DNA of 64,000 nucleotides from Ornithodoros turicata (taxonomy: Eukaryota; Arthropoda; Arachnida; Ixodida; Argasidae). Shown piece by piece: positions 31,270 to 42,770 of the stretch. The notes below the pieces were generated by a model. That model was given only the letters and a program-made list of their open reading frames with translations, was not told the DNA's origin and did no database searches. Each line of letters starts with the position of its first letter. The first letter of the stretch is position 1. The translations under genes were made by a program, and so were the position numbers. The stretch lies in contig NC_088205.1 in assembly GCF_037126465.1 (NCBI RefSeq), positions 24,687,982 to 24,751,981 of the forward strand, written 5' to 3'.

Positions 31270-32065
31270 TTACTGTTCCTTCCAGCCCCGTCGGATGGAT
31301 CTGGGCAGAGAGACGCGACTCCCGGAGATATGCTCCTGTCGCTCTGTCTGTTCAGTCGCTCAGCGCCCGGAGCCGGTCACCGGTTGCCCGGCGCCGGAGC
31401 AGTGCATTCGGGGGAGATGACGGGCCACCGTCACCAACAACGGAGCTTATGCTCGGCCTCGACGGCGCTCCTGACCTGCAGGGCCCTGACAGCGCACTGC
31501 GTGCGGGAGTCATGCTCGCCGGCGACAAGCAGGGTGACCCGCCGTCTCAAGTGGTCACTCACAAAAATCGCCCAGGGGACATCCCGGTAGTCTTCAAGTG
31601 CTAGAGCGGCTCGGATTCCTTCTGGAATGTCAACCCTAATCTTATCGCCCATGGCATCCTAACAGCGATACAGGAGAAAGGGTTGCATCATCGTATCAAC
31701 GAGCAGGGCACTCCCATCCTTCATGTCTCCTCCGAGCATGGTCATTATGCAAGGACCTGTCGTGGGCCACGAAGATGTAAAGTGTGTTCGGGTCCACAAG
31801 GCTATAAAGAGTGCCAAAGTGTGCCAATTGTGCCAGACCACATACTGCGACCTTTCGGGCGTGTAAAGTTGCCAACGCTGCTGCTGCTGCACATCGGCGA
31901 CGGGGAAGGCCGGCTCTGCGCCGCCAGACAAGCGATCGTCCCCTGTTTCTGTGGAGCATTTCGCCAGCCTTCCGAGGAGTGAAAAGCCCCTACGCGAAAC
32001 AAACGAAGCACCCCGGTCTCAGAAGACCTACGCGTCGGTTGGCAAATCAACAACAGAGCGGCTCG
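31270..32065 (+). pseudogene. RNase H-type LINE ORF1 with zinc knuckles, decayed
   Basis: The translation runs VVTHKNRPGDIPVVFK, a stop, SFWNVNPNLIAHGILTA and then the knuckle region GHYARTCRGPRRCKVCSGPQGYKECQ followed by KCANCARPHTATFRACK. The order parallels the better copy at 60177-61507. These CCHC knuckles bind the element's RNA in its ribonucleoprotein. Stops and frameshifts split it, and after about 32060 the sequence jumps into the end of the endonuclease region of ORF2, so a deletion has removed most of the endonuclease. Confidence 0.72.
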
Positions 32066-34203
32066 CCAGCCTCTTTGCAGACCACAGTCTCTGTGTCCTC
32101 AACGACGGCTCCCCCACTTTTCGCTACGGTGCATTCCTCTGGTCGTGCCTGGACCTCACCTCGTCACCTCACCTCGGCGTCTTTAGCGTGGCAGTTCGTC
32201 TGGCGCATGGATGCTGACACACTCGGTAGCGACCACCTCCCTGTTTTGGTCGGCGTCAGGGGCATTCGTCAGCTTTCAACATCCCATCTGTCAAGCGAAC
32301 GAAGTGGCGCAGTACAAGGCGGCCATCGACTCGGCCGGCATTCCAGTTGCGTTGGCCTCGTCCGCGGAACCGGCATTGGATCTCCTCTTCTCGCTTGTGG
32401 AGCTCAACCGTGCGCTGCGGGACTCCCCTCAGCACACACCCCCGGGGTCAAACCAGGTCACGTATAGAGCACTCCGGAACCTCCCGGATTGAGGTCGTGC
32501 TTGCCTCTTGCGGCTGCTCAACGCCAGCTGACAGAGAGGTGACGTCCGTAATGTATGTAAGACCGCTATGGTTGTTCCCCTTCTCAAGTCTGGCCAATCG
32601 CGCCGCTACATTGGCTCCTTCCGCCCGATTGCCTTTACTATCTGCAAGACCTTGGAACGCATGTTTTTTCGCCGCCTGAGTTGGTACCTCGAGACAGTGC
32701 GATTCTTTCCCGAAGTAATGCAATGCTTTCGGCAGGGTCGGTCGGCGATAGATAATGTTATCGACCTAGTGACTGAGACGCAGCAGGCAAGAGCTGAAGA
32801 TCGCATGACGAGCGGTGTTCTTTGACGTAAAGAAAGCATACGACAGCGTTTTCCATGGTGCCATCATTGCGACCCTGCAAGAAGCTGGTGTCGGAGGCGC
32901 TACCCTTCTTTAGATCCAGGACTTCCTGAGTGACCGCTTTTTGTTTTTTCGGACCACTGTGGGGGACAGTGACACCCACCCTTTTAGCCGCGGCGTTCCT
33001 CAAGGAAGTGTGCTCAGCCCCCTGCTCTTCAATGTCATCACGGCCTCCCTTTCTGCACTGCTGCCCCACCACACGCGTCTCACGCTATATCGCAACGCCG
33101 TCTGCTTATGGACATCTGCCGCTCGCCGCGACACCATTCAGTGTCGGCTGCAGGGAGCTTTAGATATCGTCGTCGCGTACCTCACCGACCGCCGCCTCTC
33201 TGTTTCACCCAGCAAGACTGTGGCCATGGCGTTCGGTCATTCAAGAGGCTCCCTCTCATCATTGAAGGTTCACCCCTGCCATTTGTCCCGCACTGCAAGC
33301 GACCTGCGACCGTGACCTTTCCTGGTATCGCCACATTAACGCCCTAACCACCAACATCAACAGCTACGTGACGGTTCTTCGTTGCCTCGCTGGTTCGCAA
33401 TGAGGCCCGTCCTACTCCGACCTCCGCCGTGTCCACCAATCCCTCGTGCTGGGTTCTACCCAGTACAGCCTTCCCATCTTGCATGGCGTCCGCCGAAGCA
33501 GAAATCGAGATCTCCTCTTCAGCCAAGCCAGGAGCCTCCGCGTCTGCTTGGGAGTCCCTTCGACCACCGAGACATACTCTGTCCTCGCCGAGGCACGCGA
33601 ACTGCCGTTCCACGTCCTGCGGGACGGCGAAACCCCACGCGTTCTCGCACGGTACCTTACTCGGCACCCTCTTCACTACCTTCGCCACGTCGACGAGGAC
33701 AGTCCGGCCTCTGACTTCGGTCGTGCTATCGTTCGCCTAAAAGGGTCCGTCCCTGCACAGTTCTCCCAGCCCTCACACGTCCCAGCGATGTGGATGCTTG
33801 CCAGACCCGAGGTCTGTACCAGTATCAGCGGCCTCCAGAGGAAGAACGATGTGCTTGTGGCAGTATCCCGCCAGATCGCGCTCGAGCATCTAAGTTCGGC
33901 CTGCCCGCAGAGCCGTGCAATATATACTGACGGGTCGGTACCGAATGGATCGTCAGCGGCGGCCTTCCACGTCTCGCAGGAAAACCGTGCCCTCGCCCTC
34001 AGACTTCCCTACACAGTGTCCTCCACGGATGCGGAGCTCCTCGGCCTGCTCGCTGCTCTGCGGCATATCGCAAGATCTGTGCACGACGCGTTGGTCGTCC
34101 TCACAGACAGCAAGGCGTCTTTGGCACTCCTGTGAGCATACCACCCGAGCATCGTGAGTGATCTGCGTGCCATGGTACTTCAAGAGTACGCCCACCTCTC
34201 CTC
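32066..34203 (+). pseudogene. RNase H-type LINE ORF2: endonuclease end, RT, start of RNase H
   Basis: Pieces in three frames give, in order: LGSDHLPVLVGVRGI (endonuclease end, about 32218), YRALRNLPD (32465), FRPIAFTICKTLERMFFRRLSWYLE (32620), QGRSAIDNVIDLV (32735), the FFDVKKAYD motif A around 32820-32845, RGVPQGSVLSPLLFNV (motif B, 32990), a decayed motif C near 33095, the thumb near 33390-33480, then ARSLRVCLGVPSTTETYSVLAEA (33526) and RNase H from IYTDGSVPNGSSAAAF (33925) to VLTDSKASLALL (34130). The catalytic YADD of motif C is not intact and there are several frameshifts. The RNase H is interrupted at 34204 by the CCTCA element. Confidence 0.8.
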
Positions 34204-35228
34204 CATAGGTGGCATTCCTGCGGGCTCACTCAGCCTCACCTCACGAAGCACAGACTTCATTAGCCTCACTCACCCTCACCAAATTTTCCTCACCAGTAAC
34301 TACACCTCAGTCGCCCTCACCCTCACATTCCATTTTAAATTTTGCCCTCACATACCTCACCTCAGGGCATCGGGATCCCGAGAGGCCTCACCATCCTCAT
34401 CCTAACATGCCTTCACTTCATGAGGCTATTCACAACCCTTACGGCCTCACGTACCATGAGGGTCCTCATCCTCACGTGTCCTCACCTCATGAGGGCCCTC
34501 ATGTCCTCACGGCGCCTTACGTACTTTCGCCTAATGAGGACCCACATGGCCTCACGAGTCCTCATCCTCACGTGCCCTCACCTGATGAGGGCCCTCATGA
34601 TCTCACGTACCTTCTTTTCATGAGGACCCTCATGGCCTCATGACCCTTCATCCTCACGATCCCTCGCCTCGTGAATACCCTCGTGGCCTGACGTGTCTTC
34701 AAGTCACTAGGAGGCACATGAGCCTCAAAAGAACTTTCCGTCATGTTCATATGACACGTCGGCGTTGAACTACTGTGTCCGTAGTTGGCACTAATGATAC
34801 TGCGCGGCATTATACTGCTTATAGGGTTTCGCGCTGTGCTTTGATGAATTTGGTAAATTTGGTAGTTGTTACTGTCACAGCGAGGTTTAACGTTAGTGTG
34901 TGGCACCAGCAAAGAGGAGCCCGAACTCATCACCTCACCCGTAAGGCCCCTCACGAAAGGCCTCACGGCCTCATTCGTAAGATCCCTCACGAAAGGCCTC
35001 ACAGTCTCATCCCTGAGGTCCCTCACGAAAGGCCTCACAGCCTCATTTGTGAGGTTCCTCACGAAGGGCCTCACGGAATACGTTGTACCTCACCTATTGA
35101 TGGCCTCACGACTGTCCTCGTGAGGAATTTTCAGCGTAGTCTGGCCTCACTCACCCTCACCTCATCGTCGTAAGGTGAGGGTGAGGCGTCTTCATGATGG
35201 TCCTCATGAGTGAGGACGCAAAGCTATG
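34204..35228. mobile_element. CCTCA/TGAGG-rich hAT-like element, copy 2 (1025 bp)
   Basis: Starts CATAGGTGGCATTCC, ends GACGCAAAGCTATG, and is flanked by a perfect 8-bp duplication CTCTCCTC (34196-34203 and 35229-35236). It is homologous to 17615-18507 over almost its full length and adds about 110 bp of non-CCTCA sequence near 34790-34920. The insertion splits a LINE RNase H reading frame, giving an independent check on both borders. An 8-bp duplication is diagnostic of hAT-type integration among common superfamilies. Confidence 0.9.
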
Positions 35229-35236
35229 CTCTCCTC

Positions 35237-35960
35237 TGTCGGCCACCGTATCTGCCTTCTGTGGGTACCCGGGCATACAGGGCTACGCGGAAACACCTGT
35301 GCCGAAGCGGCAGCGAGACGCGCCGCGCCTGATGTGACCATGCCGGTGCCCCATTGTCGCTTCCGGTGTCTGCGTGTCGCCTGCTAATACGGCGCCTCTG
35401 CGGCAGCGGCATCCGTCAGTTTCTTGTAGACGCTATCCGACCTCATTCATTCCAGCAGTCCATTGACCACTCACTGGAGTTTGTGATCGCCTGCCGCTAT
35501 ACCCGCGAAGAAGAATCCCGTCTTCGTCGTCTTCGGCTGAACGTTGCCCTCACCCGTTCACACCCAGGGCCCCGTTCAGATGGGCCGCGTCCCATCACCC
35601 ACTTGCCCTGCTGCGCCTTAGAAGACGACATCCCTCATCAGCTCCTCCACTGTAGGCGTCACCTTCATCATCCGGCCGTGCTCTGGCAGCGCCTCTCAGA
35701 GCTTGGGTGCATGTGCGTTTCCCTCGGAGCACTCCTTGGCCCCGTGCAGTGAACTAGCCAGTGGACTGTCACAAAGGCGGTGCTCCGCTTTCTGCGTGAT
35801 TTGTGCCTCCTGGGCTCCCTTTGATCCGCCCCGTTTTTTGTTCTTCTCTTTTTTTTTTAAATAGAAAGCCGGCGTGTTGCCTGGCTCACCTTTCCCCTTT
35901 TTCTTTCCTTTTTCTTCCTTCTTTCTGCCAATAAATTTTCCCCCGTGTCGTTCGTTCGAC
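35237..35960 (+). pseudogene. LINE ORF2 C-terminus after the CCTCA insertion, and 3' UTR
   Basis: Continues the RNase H with VGHRICLLWVPGHTGLRGNTCAEAAARRA, then in another frame RQFLVDAIRPHSFQQSIDHSLE, EEESRLRRLRLNVALTRS, DIPHQLLHCRRH and LGALLGPVQ with a stop near 35752. The tail resumes as TKAVLRFLRDLCLLGSL to about 35823. The 3' UTR is pyrimidine-rich and contains AATAAA at 35931. The same tail occurs at 43925-44345. Confidence 0.78.
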
Positions 35961-36020
35961 CGTCATATCTCTGATTATACGCATCTCCCATAATTATTAT
36001 CCATAGTGGCGCTATACATA

Positions 36021-36410
36021 CGAGGGTGGTTCCATAAGTTTCCGGCCCGAGGTAGAAAATGCGCGCGAATTTGAAAATGCGATTAAGGATGTGTGGCGCC
36101 ATCTGTTGGAACGCCGGAGCACCACCCTCAACCCTCTCCATGCTTTTGTCGGTTGGAGAGCGGCATTTCAAATAGCCAGGATGCACTCTTCAGTAAAATT
36201 GGAAAAATCGGGTACCGCGCTGTGATAAAATTCTTGAAAAAAGAGGGACTTTCGCCTAAGGAAATTAAAGCGCGACTGGACAACGTGTACAGGGAAGTCT
36301 CTCCGTCGTACACAACGGTAAGAGACTGCGCTAAGCAGTTTCGACTTGGGCGAGAGTCCACTGAAGATGATCCACGCGATGGTCTCCCAGTGGAAGTGGT
36401 GACACAATAA
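36021..36410 (+). pseudogene. Mariner transposase N-terminal fragment
   Basis: TA then CGAGGGTGGTTCC at 36019-36033 is a mariner-like terminus, related to the CGAGGGGTGTTC end at 41318. From about 36180 the frame encodes AVIKFLKKEGLSPKEIKARLDNVY and VRDCAKQFRLGRESTEDDPRDGLP, the helix-turn-helix region and linker that bind the inverted ends. It stops at 36410 (VVTQ) and the catalytic half is missing, so the copy is truncated. Confidence 0.8.
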
Positions 36411-36553
36411 AATTTGTCTCTTGTCTTGTGATTGTTGCAAGGGAGAGCGCACGAAAGGTGCGGGGAGAGGAGGCAGTGTTCCAGCCTCTTGTTTTACCTT
36501 TCTTTCCCCCTTATTAGGTTTATTGCGAATAGGGGTAAAGCCACTGTTTAGAG

Positions 36554-37320
36554 CAGGGGTGCCGGACTCATTCGTGTCCGCGGGCCGCATTGAGTCATGT
36601 AGGAAATACGCGGGCTGCATACCATGGCTTTGGAGTAGCCTGTTTCTGATATACATGACACAACCAGAACTTAAAACGGCAGAAAACGTATAGGTTTGCG
36701 TTACGTATCGTTTCTCAATCATACGGTCAGCAATCCTTTTTATTTCCTGTGACATGAGGAAATTTGGCACCTCTTACGTTTAACTATTGCGTCAACATCG
36801 TGTGAAAGCGATGGCACAATTTATTGCAGTCTTTACTGCGTTGAGGTGTTCGTTTGTTAGTTGTGAGTGGAACTTTGACTTATTCCGGTCATTCATAGTG
36901 CAGTACAGTGCATAGTGCATGCAGGTTCAGGTTCATCACAGAAAGCACCTTCTCGAAGACGTATGTTGACACAGCTGTGTTGCGACGATGTTGCACGTAT
37001 TGTTATTATCAGACGTATGTTGTACCGAACATGAACAGGCTTGTCCGCGTCCAACGTAAGAATAAAACGAAGCCGCAACAACTTGAGCGAACCTGTTCTT
37101 GCAGGTGTCGTCTTCGCTGTTGTCGTGTGCCAACCGGATCCGCTCGTCTCTTAGTAAGATGGTCAGTGGTAACAGTATTTTTTCTCTCTCTCACTAATTA
37201 ACGCAAGACAAACGGCACGAATACAGAGCCCAGTGATAACACCACTACCGTTCATGAAGCTTGGGACGGATTTTTTTTTTTTACTCGGGGGCCACGCGGG
37301 CCGCCACTTCGGCACCCCTG
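36554..37320. mobile_element. hAT MITE, 767 bp
   Basis: Starts CAGGGGTGCCGGACTC and ends GCCACTTCGGCACCCCTG, an inverted pair with the CAGGGG start typical of hAT. Flanking octamers GTTTAGAG (36546-36553) and GTTGAGAG (37321-37328) match at 7 of 8 positions. GGGCCGC and GCGGGCC blocks lie just inside both ends. The interior has no hAT transposase. Confidence 0.87.
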
Positions 37321-39055
37321 GTTGAGAGAGAGGCACTAAATGTATACCTAGAATTAATGTAAAATAGCCACAATAACCGCCATATTTTTCTTCACATATA
37401 CATCTATTCGATATCCTGTTAGTTTTGGGTGAACTGTGACCAATTCCGTGTTTCTTCTTGTCTTTTTTTTTGTTTTGTTTGCTGGGAATAGGGAGCCGCA
37501 GTAGCGCAGGCAACCTTTCCCTCTTTTTTTTTCCACAAAAACATATCCCCCCCCCTCTAAGGGTCTGAAAATGCTTCCTCAGCCAACTTCACCAGTGTTG
37601 CTGTTAACGTGTCTACAAGCCCCCACCTCAAGTGACCACCTCTGGTACACCCCTGGAATCTCTCTCTCGCTTTCTTTGGTGTGTTTACCGAGCGCTCTTC
37701 TTTACCACACACTATTTTCCATACTGCTATGATTCGACCATGCGTTCTGGGCCGACTTCACACGGAACTGTCCCAGCAGTTGTCTTACAGGAGCGCGGAA
37801 AGTTTGGAAAAAAATTGTAAGGAGAAAGAGCTCCAGTCGCACAAGGAGTACGAGCGCAATGCTCAATCCTGGTGTGCACGAAAGCTTTCAAATCTCAAGG
37901 TGAGAAAAGTCTATTCCTTCGGCTGTGACGTCATCTCATCCGCCCAATAGAGAGGTGTGCGCCGTGTTTTTTTTTTTTTTTTATCTTTCTCTTTGCGCTT
38001 GTATTTGACGTTGCACGTCCCGAGTCTGACACAGAGCAGTCGACCTGTCGCTTTGCTCCCGGGCTGAAGCAGACATTTCTCGCCAGCCAATAAAAGTCCT
38101 GGGATGAGCCGACGTCACAACACGCTAGAAGGAGCTGGGAGAGTTCGGCGCCACTTCGCGCATTCTTGCAAAGTAATTTTCTCTGGAAATGCGCGCTTCC
38201 CAAAGGAAATATCTTGTGTGACAGTTCCTGAAGGTAGTATGTTCATATCACGCGGTGAAAAAAAAAAGATATATATATATATATATATTTGAAGTGCCCT
38301 CCATACTCATTTAAACTGCCCGAAGATAACATATGAAAAATATTGGGACCGCACAGCCGGTTTCTGGATTCGAACCCGGGTCACCTCCCATTCTTGGCGT
38401 TACAAGCGGGAATCTTAACTATTTTATAACTGATTTGTTTTATTTTGCGTTTAGAAGTGTATTTCTCAATTACACGTTCAAGAGAAAAAAAAAAAAAAAA
38501 ACGAAGACACGCTGTAGAGTGTCTTGTACACTTAACCATTATTCTTCTGTGTATTATTGTGTCATTATTCTGTGTATCTTAACCATTCCATTACGCACAA
38601 TCCATGCATTTGGAAACTCTCACTTGAACTCATTATATTCGCATAAAGTAATATGAATATTTAATGAAAGAAAAAGTGAAATACGATATTTCCACAGGAT
38701 TATTGAAACACAGTAACCCTAACAGAGATAGGTACTTCGTTTAAAATAACAAAATAAGCTCGACTGCCGTTCTTGTTGAGCTTGGTCCGCTCTGGGAGTC
38801 TCATTCCAAGTAGCTCAATGCTTCGGAGACTCCGACACAGTGAACACAGACGTAGGATGCAAGTCTCAGTAAATGTCAGTCATAAAAGATTCAGCGAACA
38901 GTAGCTCGACTTGAACAGAATAGTATTTATTTGACTTGCTTACGAAATGCGTATCCATATAAGCGGATTATTGCAGTCTGAGTCACTCGTAAGCATCTCA
39001 GATGCATCTTATCTGCCACACGGAAACAATTAAGGATGTTTGCGTATGATATCTT
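37321..39055. other. Mostly unassigned, with SINE scraps and simple repeats
   Basis: 37738-37785 is a minus-strand SINE fragment (TTCTGGGCCGACTTCAC). 38340-38405 is a minus-strand SINE head (GATTCGAACCCGGGTCACC). An AT repeat lies at about 38269-38290 and poly-T or poly-A runs at about 37966-37982 and 38487-38501. No gene recognised. Confidence 0.5.
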
Positions 39056-39260
39056 CAGGATTAGGGTTCGAAGCCTGGGATCCGTGGACCTCGAAATCAC
39101 GGAATTTCAGCATAATTTCATCTCCCGAAATCCCGGGATTTCGCAAGGCCACGTTCCGGGATTTCGGCTTTTCTGACAACAAATATTCGGTGGTACGAGT
39201 GAAAGGGAAAGAACAGTGTCCAACCGACTTTTTGTTTCAAGCGTCCCTTCCCCGAAAAAT
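39056..39260. repeat. Tract rich in CCCGGGATTTCG, possible MITE remnant
   Basis: TAGGGTTCGAAGCCTGG is followed by repeated TTTC..CCCGAAATCCC, GGGATTTCGCAAGG and CCGGGATTTCGG. The style resembles the motif-filled hAT elements in this window, but no partner end or target duplication was found. Confidence 0.35.
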
Positions 39261-40589
39261 ATAATTTGCAATCCGAAACCGAACCAACCTTATCGTCCAC
39301 GACGCACTACAACGACGTTAGCAGCTGACTCATGTGAACTACGCAAGCCATAGCGGAGAACAGCCCTCAAATAGCATAAAACTCTCATGAAATCAGAAGG
39401 AGTTTTCCAAACAAGAAATGTTGCAGGATCTCTCTCTCTCTCTCTCTGCAGAAACTCCCTTTTTGTTCTTTTGATCCGCACGAATACGGATTGCGACTGT
39501 ATTAAACCCGTCGCTGATTATAGCGCTATTAATCCCGTACATTACAAGTTAGGCTAATTGTATTCTTTCGTTATACGTAACCGTGGGACTGTATCGATCA
39601 CAAGGACGTGAGATACAAAATGGTGGTTCATTCATGTTGGAACAATGCCACCGTGATATTCACTTCGGTTTCTTTACAGGTTGTTTCCTGTCTCAACGGT
39701 CACACATACGTATGCAAAATTTCACATCGAAGCGTGTCTGGTGCCACTTGCTTGGACAATTGTTCGTCGGTCATTTCGTTTGAGGAACTGTCGTGTTCGT
39801 CACTAAGGATGATCTTGATTGAGCTTTGCAGTGCCAGAGTGTTCGAAGTTTCGAGGATTGTGTGTTGGATGTTTGGAGGCGACTGCCTGCCAGTGAGTGC
39901 CTGGTGCATCGGATGGGTTGTGTGTCCGTGCAACGTGTGCTCCGTATATGTGTGTGTTCGGATTAGGGAACCGTGTATGCTTTCCATTCGGGAAACGATG
40001 ATGTACTGGATACAATTTAAAGGTATGTGCACGCCAATAAAATTTAGTGTTTCAAGTTCGATGTTCTTGGTGCATTTCCTTCCTTTTTCTTTTCGTTTGT
40101 TTTGCGAAACCTGGAGGTCATTTTTCTGTTAGGGAACTCGAGAGGCACAATGTGTCTCCCTTATCAGTGGTACGAGTAACCCTTCAATACGTCCGCTACA
40201 CTCTGGCTCCTGCCGTCAGCTGGGATGTCGTGCCAGTTGATCAAACGGCACTTGTCCGTCACTGGGTTTATAGTGTACAGATGCCGCTGACGGTTGTATA
40301 GACGGTTGTAGCCCCTGACGGTTAATTTCAGTTAGCATAGCAGCATATGACGTATATAGGACGGTACACCGACTGCTTGAGAGCTTCGTCGGTGAACTTC
40401 TGCACGACCATAAAGACTTCTGAGCCCGCGAAAATGGTCGGCTGACTTAACAAAAGGTAGATTTCGTATCTTCTGCAGATGTCATTGCTGTATTTGCTTC
40501 ACGTCACCAAACCGTTCTTTTGGAAGATGTCGGCATTGGGATAGTGGGCCACAACCCAGGTGGTCTCCCCATTCATCATCATCATCAGT
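39261..40589. other. Unassigned sequence with one longer open frame
   Basis: A CT simple repeat lies at about 39429-39449. A 174-residue open frame at 39608-40132 is Cys- and Ser-rich and resembles nothing I know; the opposite strand is open too over 39700-40032, and both may be chance. Confidence 0.35.
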
Positions 40590-41187
40590 GTATTTGTTGT
40601 TATTCGGAGATGTATAGCATCAACGTAACAGGAAATAAGCTGCAGTTGGTAACCTCGCTATTGCAGACGCAGGAAGCGAGACAAATGTAATAGCAGGCAA
40701 TGAAATTTATCACAAGCGCTGATTTTGGGGTTGCCATGAATCATTCCTTTGAACTGTTCCGAAAACGCTGACCATTTACTATAGCCTCCGTTGATTGGAG
40801 GTATCCTGAAGATGGGAGCTTTGAGACGTTAATCCCAACCTCAGAACGTTGGCTCGCGTCATTGTCTACACGAAAAGTTGGCGGCCTAGCTGTCATTAGG
40901 GCTTGTATTCTGTTATAACGCGCTTGCAAAGCCGACAGCATTCCAACAGCTTGATCTTCATACTCAGCTATTGTCAGATATTCAGAACTAGCTTCTTCTT
41001 GAGATATGAACTTTTGGTACTGTGCGTTATGCCTGTCAAGTTCCGAGCTGCTCTTCTCAAGCCGATCCTTAAATAATTTGACAGTTTCAGTAGTAAAGTT
41101 ATCAGTCTTTAAAGGGGCTCTTGTCTCTCGAATGGTCTTGATATTATGTGTTCTTGTCGAAGTTTGTTTCGCCTTCAGGTGCTCCAT
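40590..41187 (-). pseudogene. BEL/Pao-type gag fragment
   Basis: The minus-strand frame 41187-40741 encodes a coiled-coil-like region (LEKSSSELDRHNAQYQKFI, EYLTIAEYEDQAVGMLSAL) and then VSKLPSSGYLQSTEAIVNGQRFRNS, which parallels the LPKLxLPxFxGD..xWxxF motif of BEL/Pao gag. Beyond a stop it continues IHGNPKISACDKFHCLLLHLS and GYQLQLISCYVDAIHL, as expected for the same protein. No protease, reverse transcriptase or LTR is present. Gag would form the particle in which the element is copied. Confidence 0.6.
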
Positions 41188-41317
41188 AGCCTCCTATGTT
41201 GTTCGAGGGGTACCTTATCACGAAAAAAACAAACAAACAACAACAGTAATTCATTCCGAAACACACACGAACACAGCCATGTTTTATGGAGTAGATGTGC
41301 TCGACCAACGTCTCATA

Positions 41318-42621
41318 CGAGGGGTGTTCATGTCAAACCTGGACTTTCTGTCTCCTGAGTGTACAAATGGCTCGCGCTGCTTCTTTTTCGTCATTTTCAC
41401 ACGCGACAGGCCTCTGCGTTCACCACGTGGTAGTCCAAAGTTTGTGCAAAACAGAAGACACGTGCTGGACAAGATGGCCGACAACGAGGTGAGCGCGCAC
41501 ATCGAACAGCGAATTGTCATGAAGTTTCTCGTGAATGAAGGCGTAAAGTCATCTGAAATTCGCAGAAGACTTCAGGCTCAGTATGGCCACGATACACTTA
41601 GCCGCAGCATAGCGTTTGAGTGGTGCAAACGGTTCCGAGACGGCCGTGCATCAGTGCAGGACAGTCCTTGCCGAGGCGGCTCAGAGCCCAGTGCCAGAGT
41701 TCCTGAGAACATCCAACTTGTGGAGCGCCTGATCCTAAAGGACCGACGGATAACATGTCTCGAACTCGCTCGAAAGACGGACGTTTCTGTGCGAACGTTG
41801 AACACTATCATTCATGAACACCTCCAGTTTCGAAAAGTTAGTGCCCGTTGGGTCCCGAGGCAGCTCTCCTTGTTTGAGCGGCAGAGAAGACAAGAAATCT
41901 CCCAAAAGCTAAGGTACCGTTTCGACACTGAAGGACAGCCGTTCCTTGACCGAATCATCACGTGCGATGAAGCGTGGGTGTACCATTTCACTCCTGAGTC
42001 TAAACGCGCATCAAAACAGTGGAAGCATCCGGGCTCGCCAGCTCCCAAGAAGTTCCGAAGCACCCCGGCTGCGGGTAAGGCCATGGCCACGGTTTCCTGG
42101 GACAAGGCTGGCGTTGTTCATGTTGATTTTCTGCCCAGTGGTACCACTATCAATAGTGCATATTACTGCCAGGTTCTCAGGGATGTGCATAAGGTAGCTG
42201 AAGCAAAAGCGGTCGGGCCTTATCACCAGGGGAGTCCTCCTCCTACACGACAATGCACTTCCGCATACCGCGCATCTCACGACACGCACCTTACAGGATC
42301 TTGGCTGGGAGTTGCTGCCACATCCCCTTTACAGTCCAGACCTCGCCCCCGGCGATTTCCATCTCTTCCGGTCACTGAAGGCGTTCCTTGGGGGCCGCCA
42401 CTTCAGCTGCGACGACGAGGTCAAGAATGCGGTCCGATCATAAGTGTTACGCGTCGGTAAGGATTTCTACGCTGCTGGCATCCAAGCCCTCGTGAAACGC
42501 TGGGACAAGTGCATTTGTGCAGCTGGAGATCACGTTGAAAAACAAATCTAATTGCTCGCCTGTAAGTTCATTTTACTTTTGCGAAAACTGAAAAGTCCCG
42601 GTTTGACTTGAACACCCCTCG
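41318..42621 (+). mobile_element. Mariner transposon, full length, 1304 bp
   Basis: Left end CGAGGGGTGTTCATGTCAAAC and right end (reverse complemented) CGAGGGGTGTTCAAGTCAAAC form about 28-bp inverted repeats. TA flanks both sides at 41316-41317 and 42622-42623, the canonical target duplication. The size fits an intact mariner. Confidence 0.92.
41474..42551 (+). pseudogene. Mariner transposase with one frameshift and one stop
   Basis: The likely start is ATG 41474 (MADNEVSAHIEQRIVMKF). Residues 10-115 contain the two helix-turn-helix DNA-binding units (IRRRLQAQYG, CLELARKTDVSVRTLNTII). Catalysis follows: first Asp in ITCDEAWV (about D165), second in LLLHDNALPH and third in YSPDLAPGDFHLF, the DD34D arrangement of mariner. 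A frameshift near 42190-42215 separates the first Asp from the other two, and a TAA at about 42441 precedes the final part, which ends HVEKQI. The protein would otherwise be near the usual 345 residues. It cuts and inserts the element at TA. This copy cannot make it whole. Confidence 0.88.
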
Positions 42622-42770
42622 TAGATACAGAAGGCCTGCTTATTGCCTCCTCTCCCTCCTTCGCTACGTGGATATATAAAGTCAGAATTCGTCTGCTACT
42701 GCGAATCGCCGTTCAGCGAATTCAAAAACTCCCAAATTATTGCAGCTAACTTGGAACCTGTAGACCTGAA

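Noticed and set aside
39700..40032. Minus-strand open frame of 110 residues
   Set aside because: It overlaps a longer plus-strand frame, and neither has a known domain or clear splice borders.
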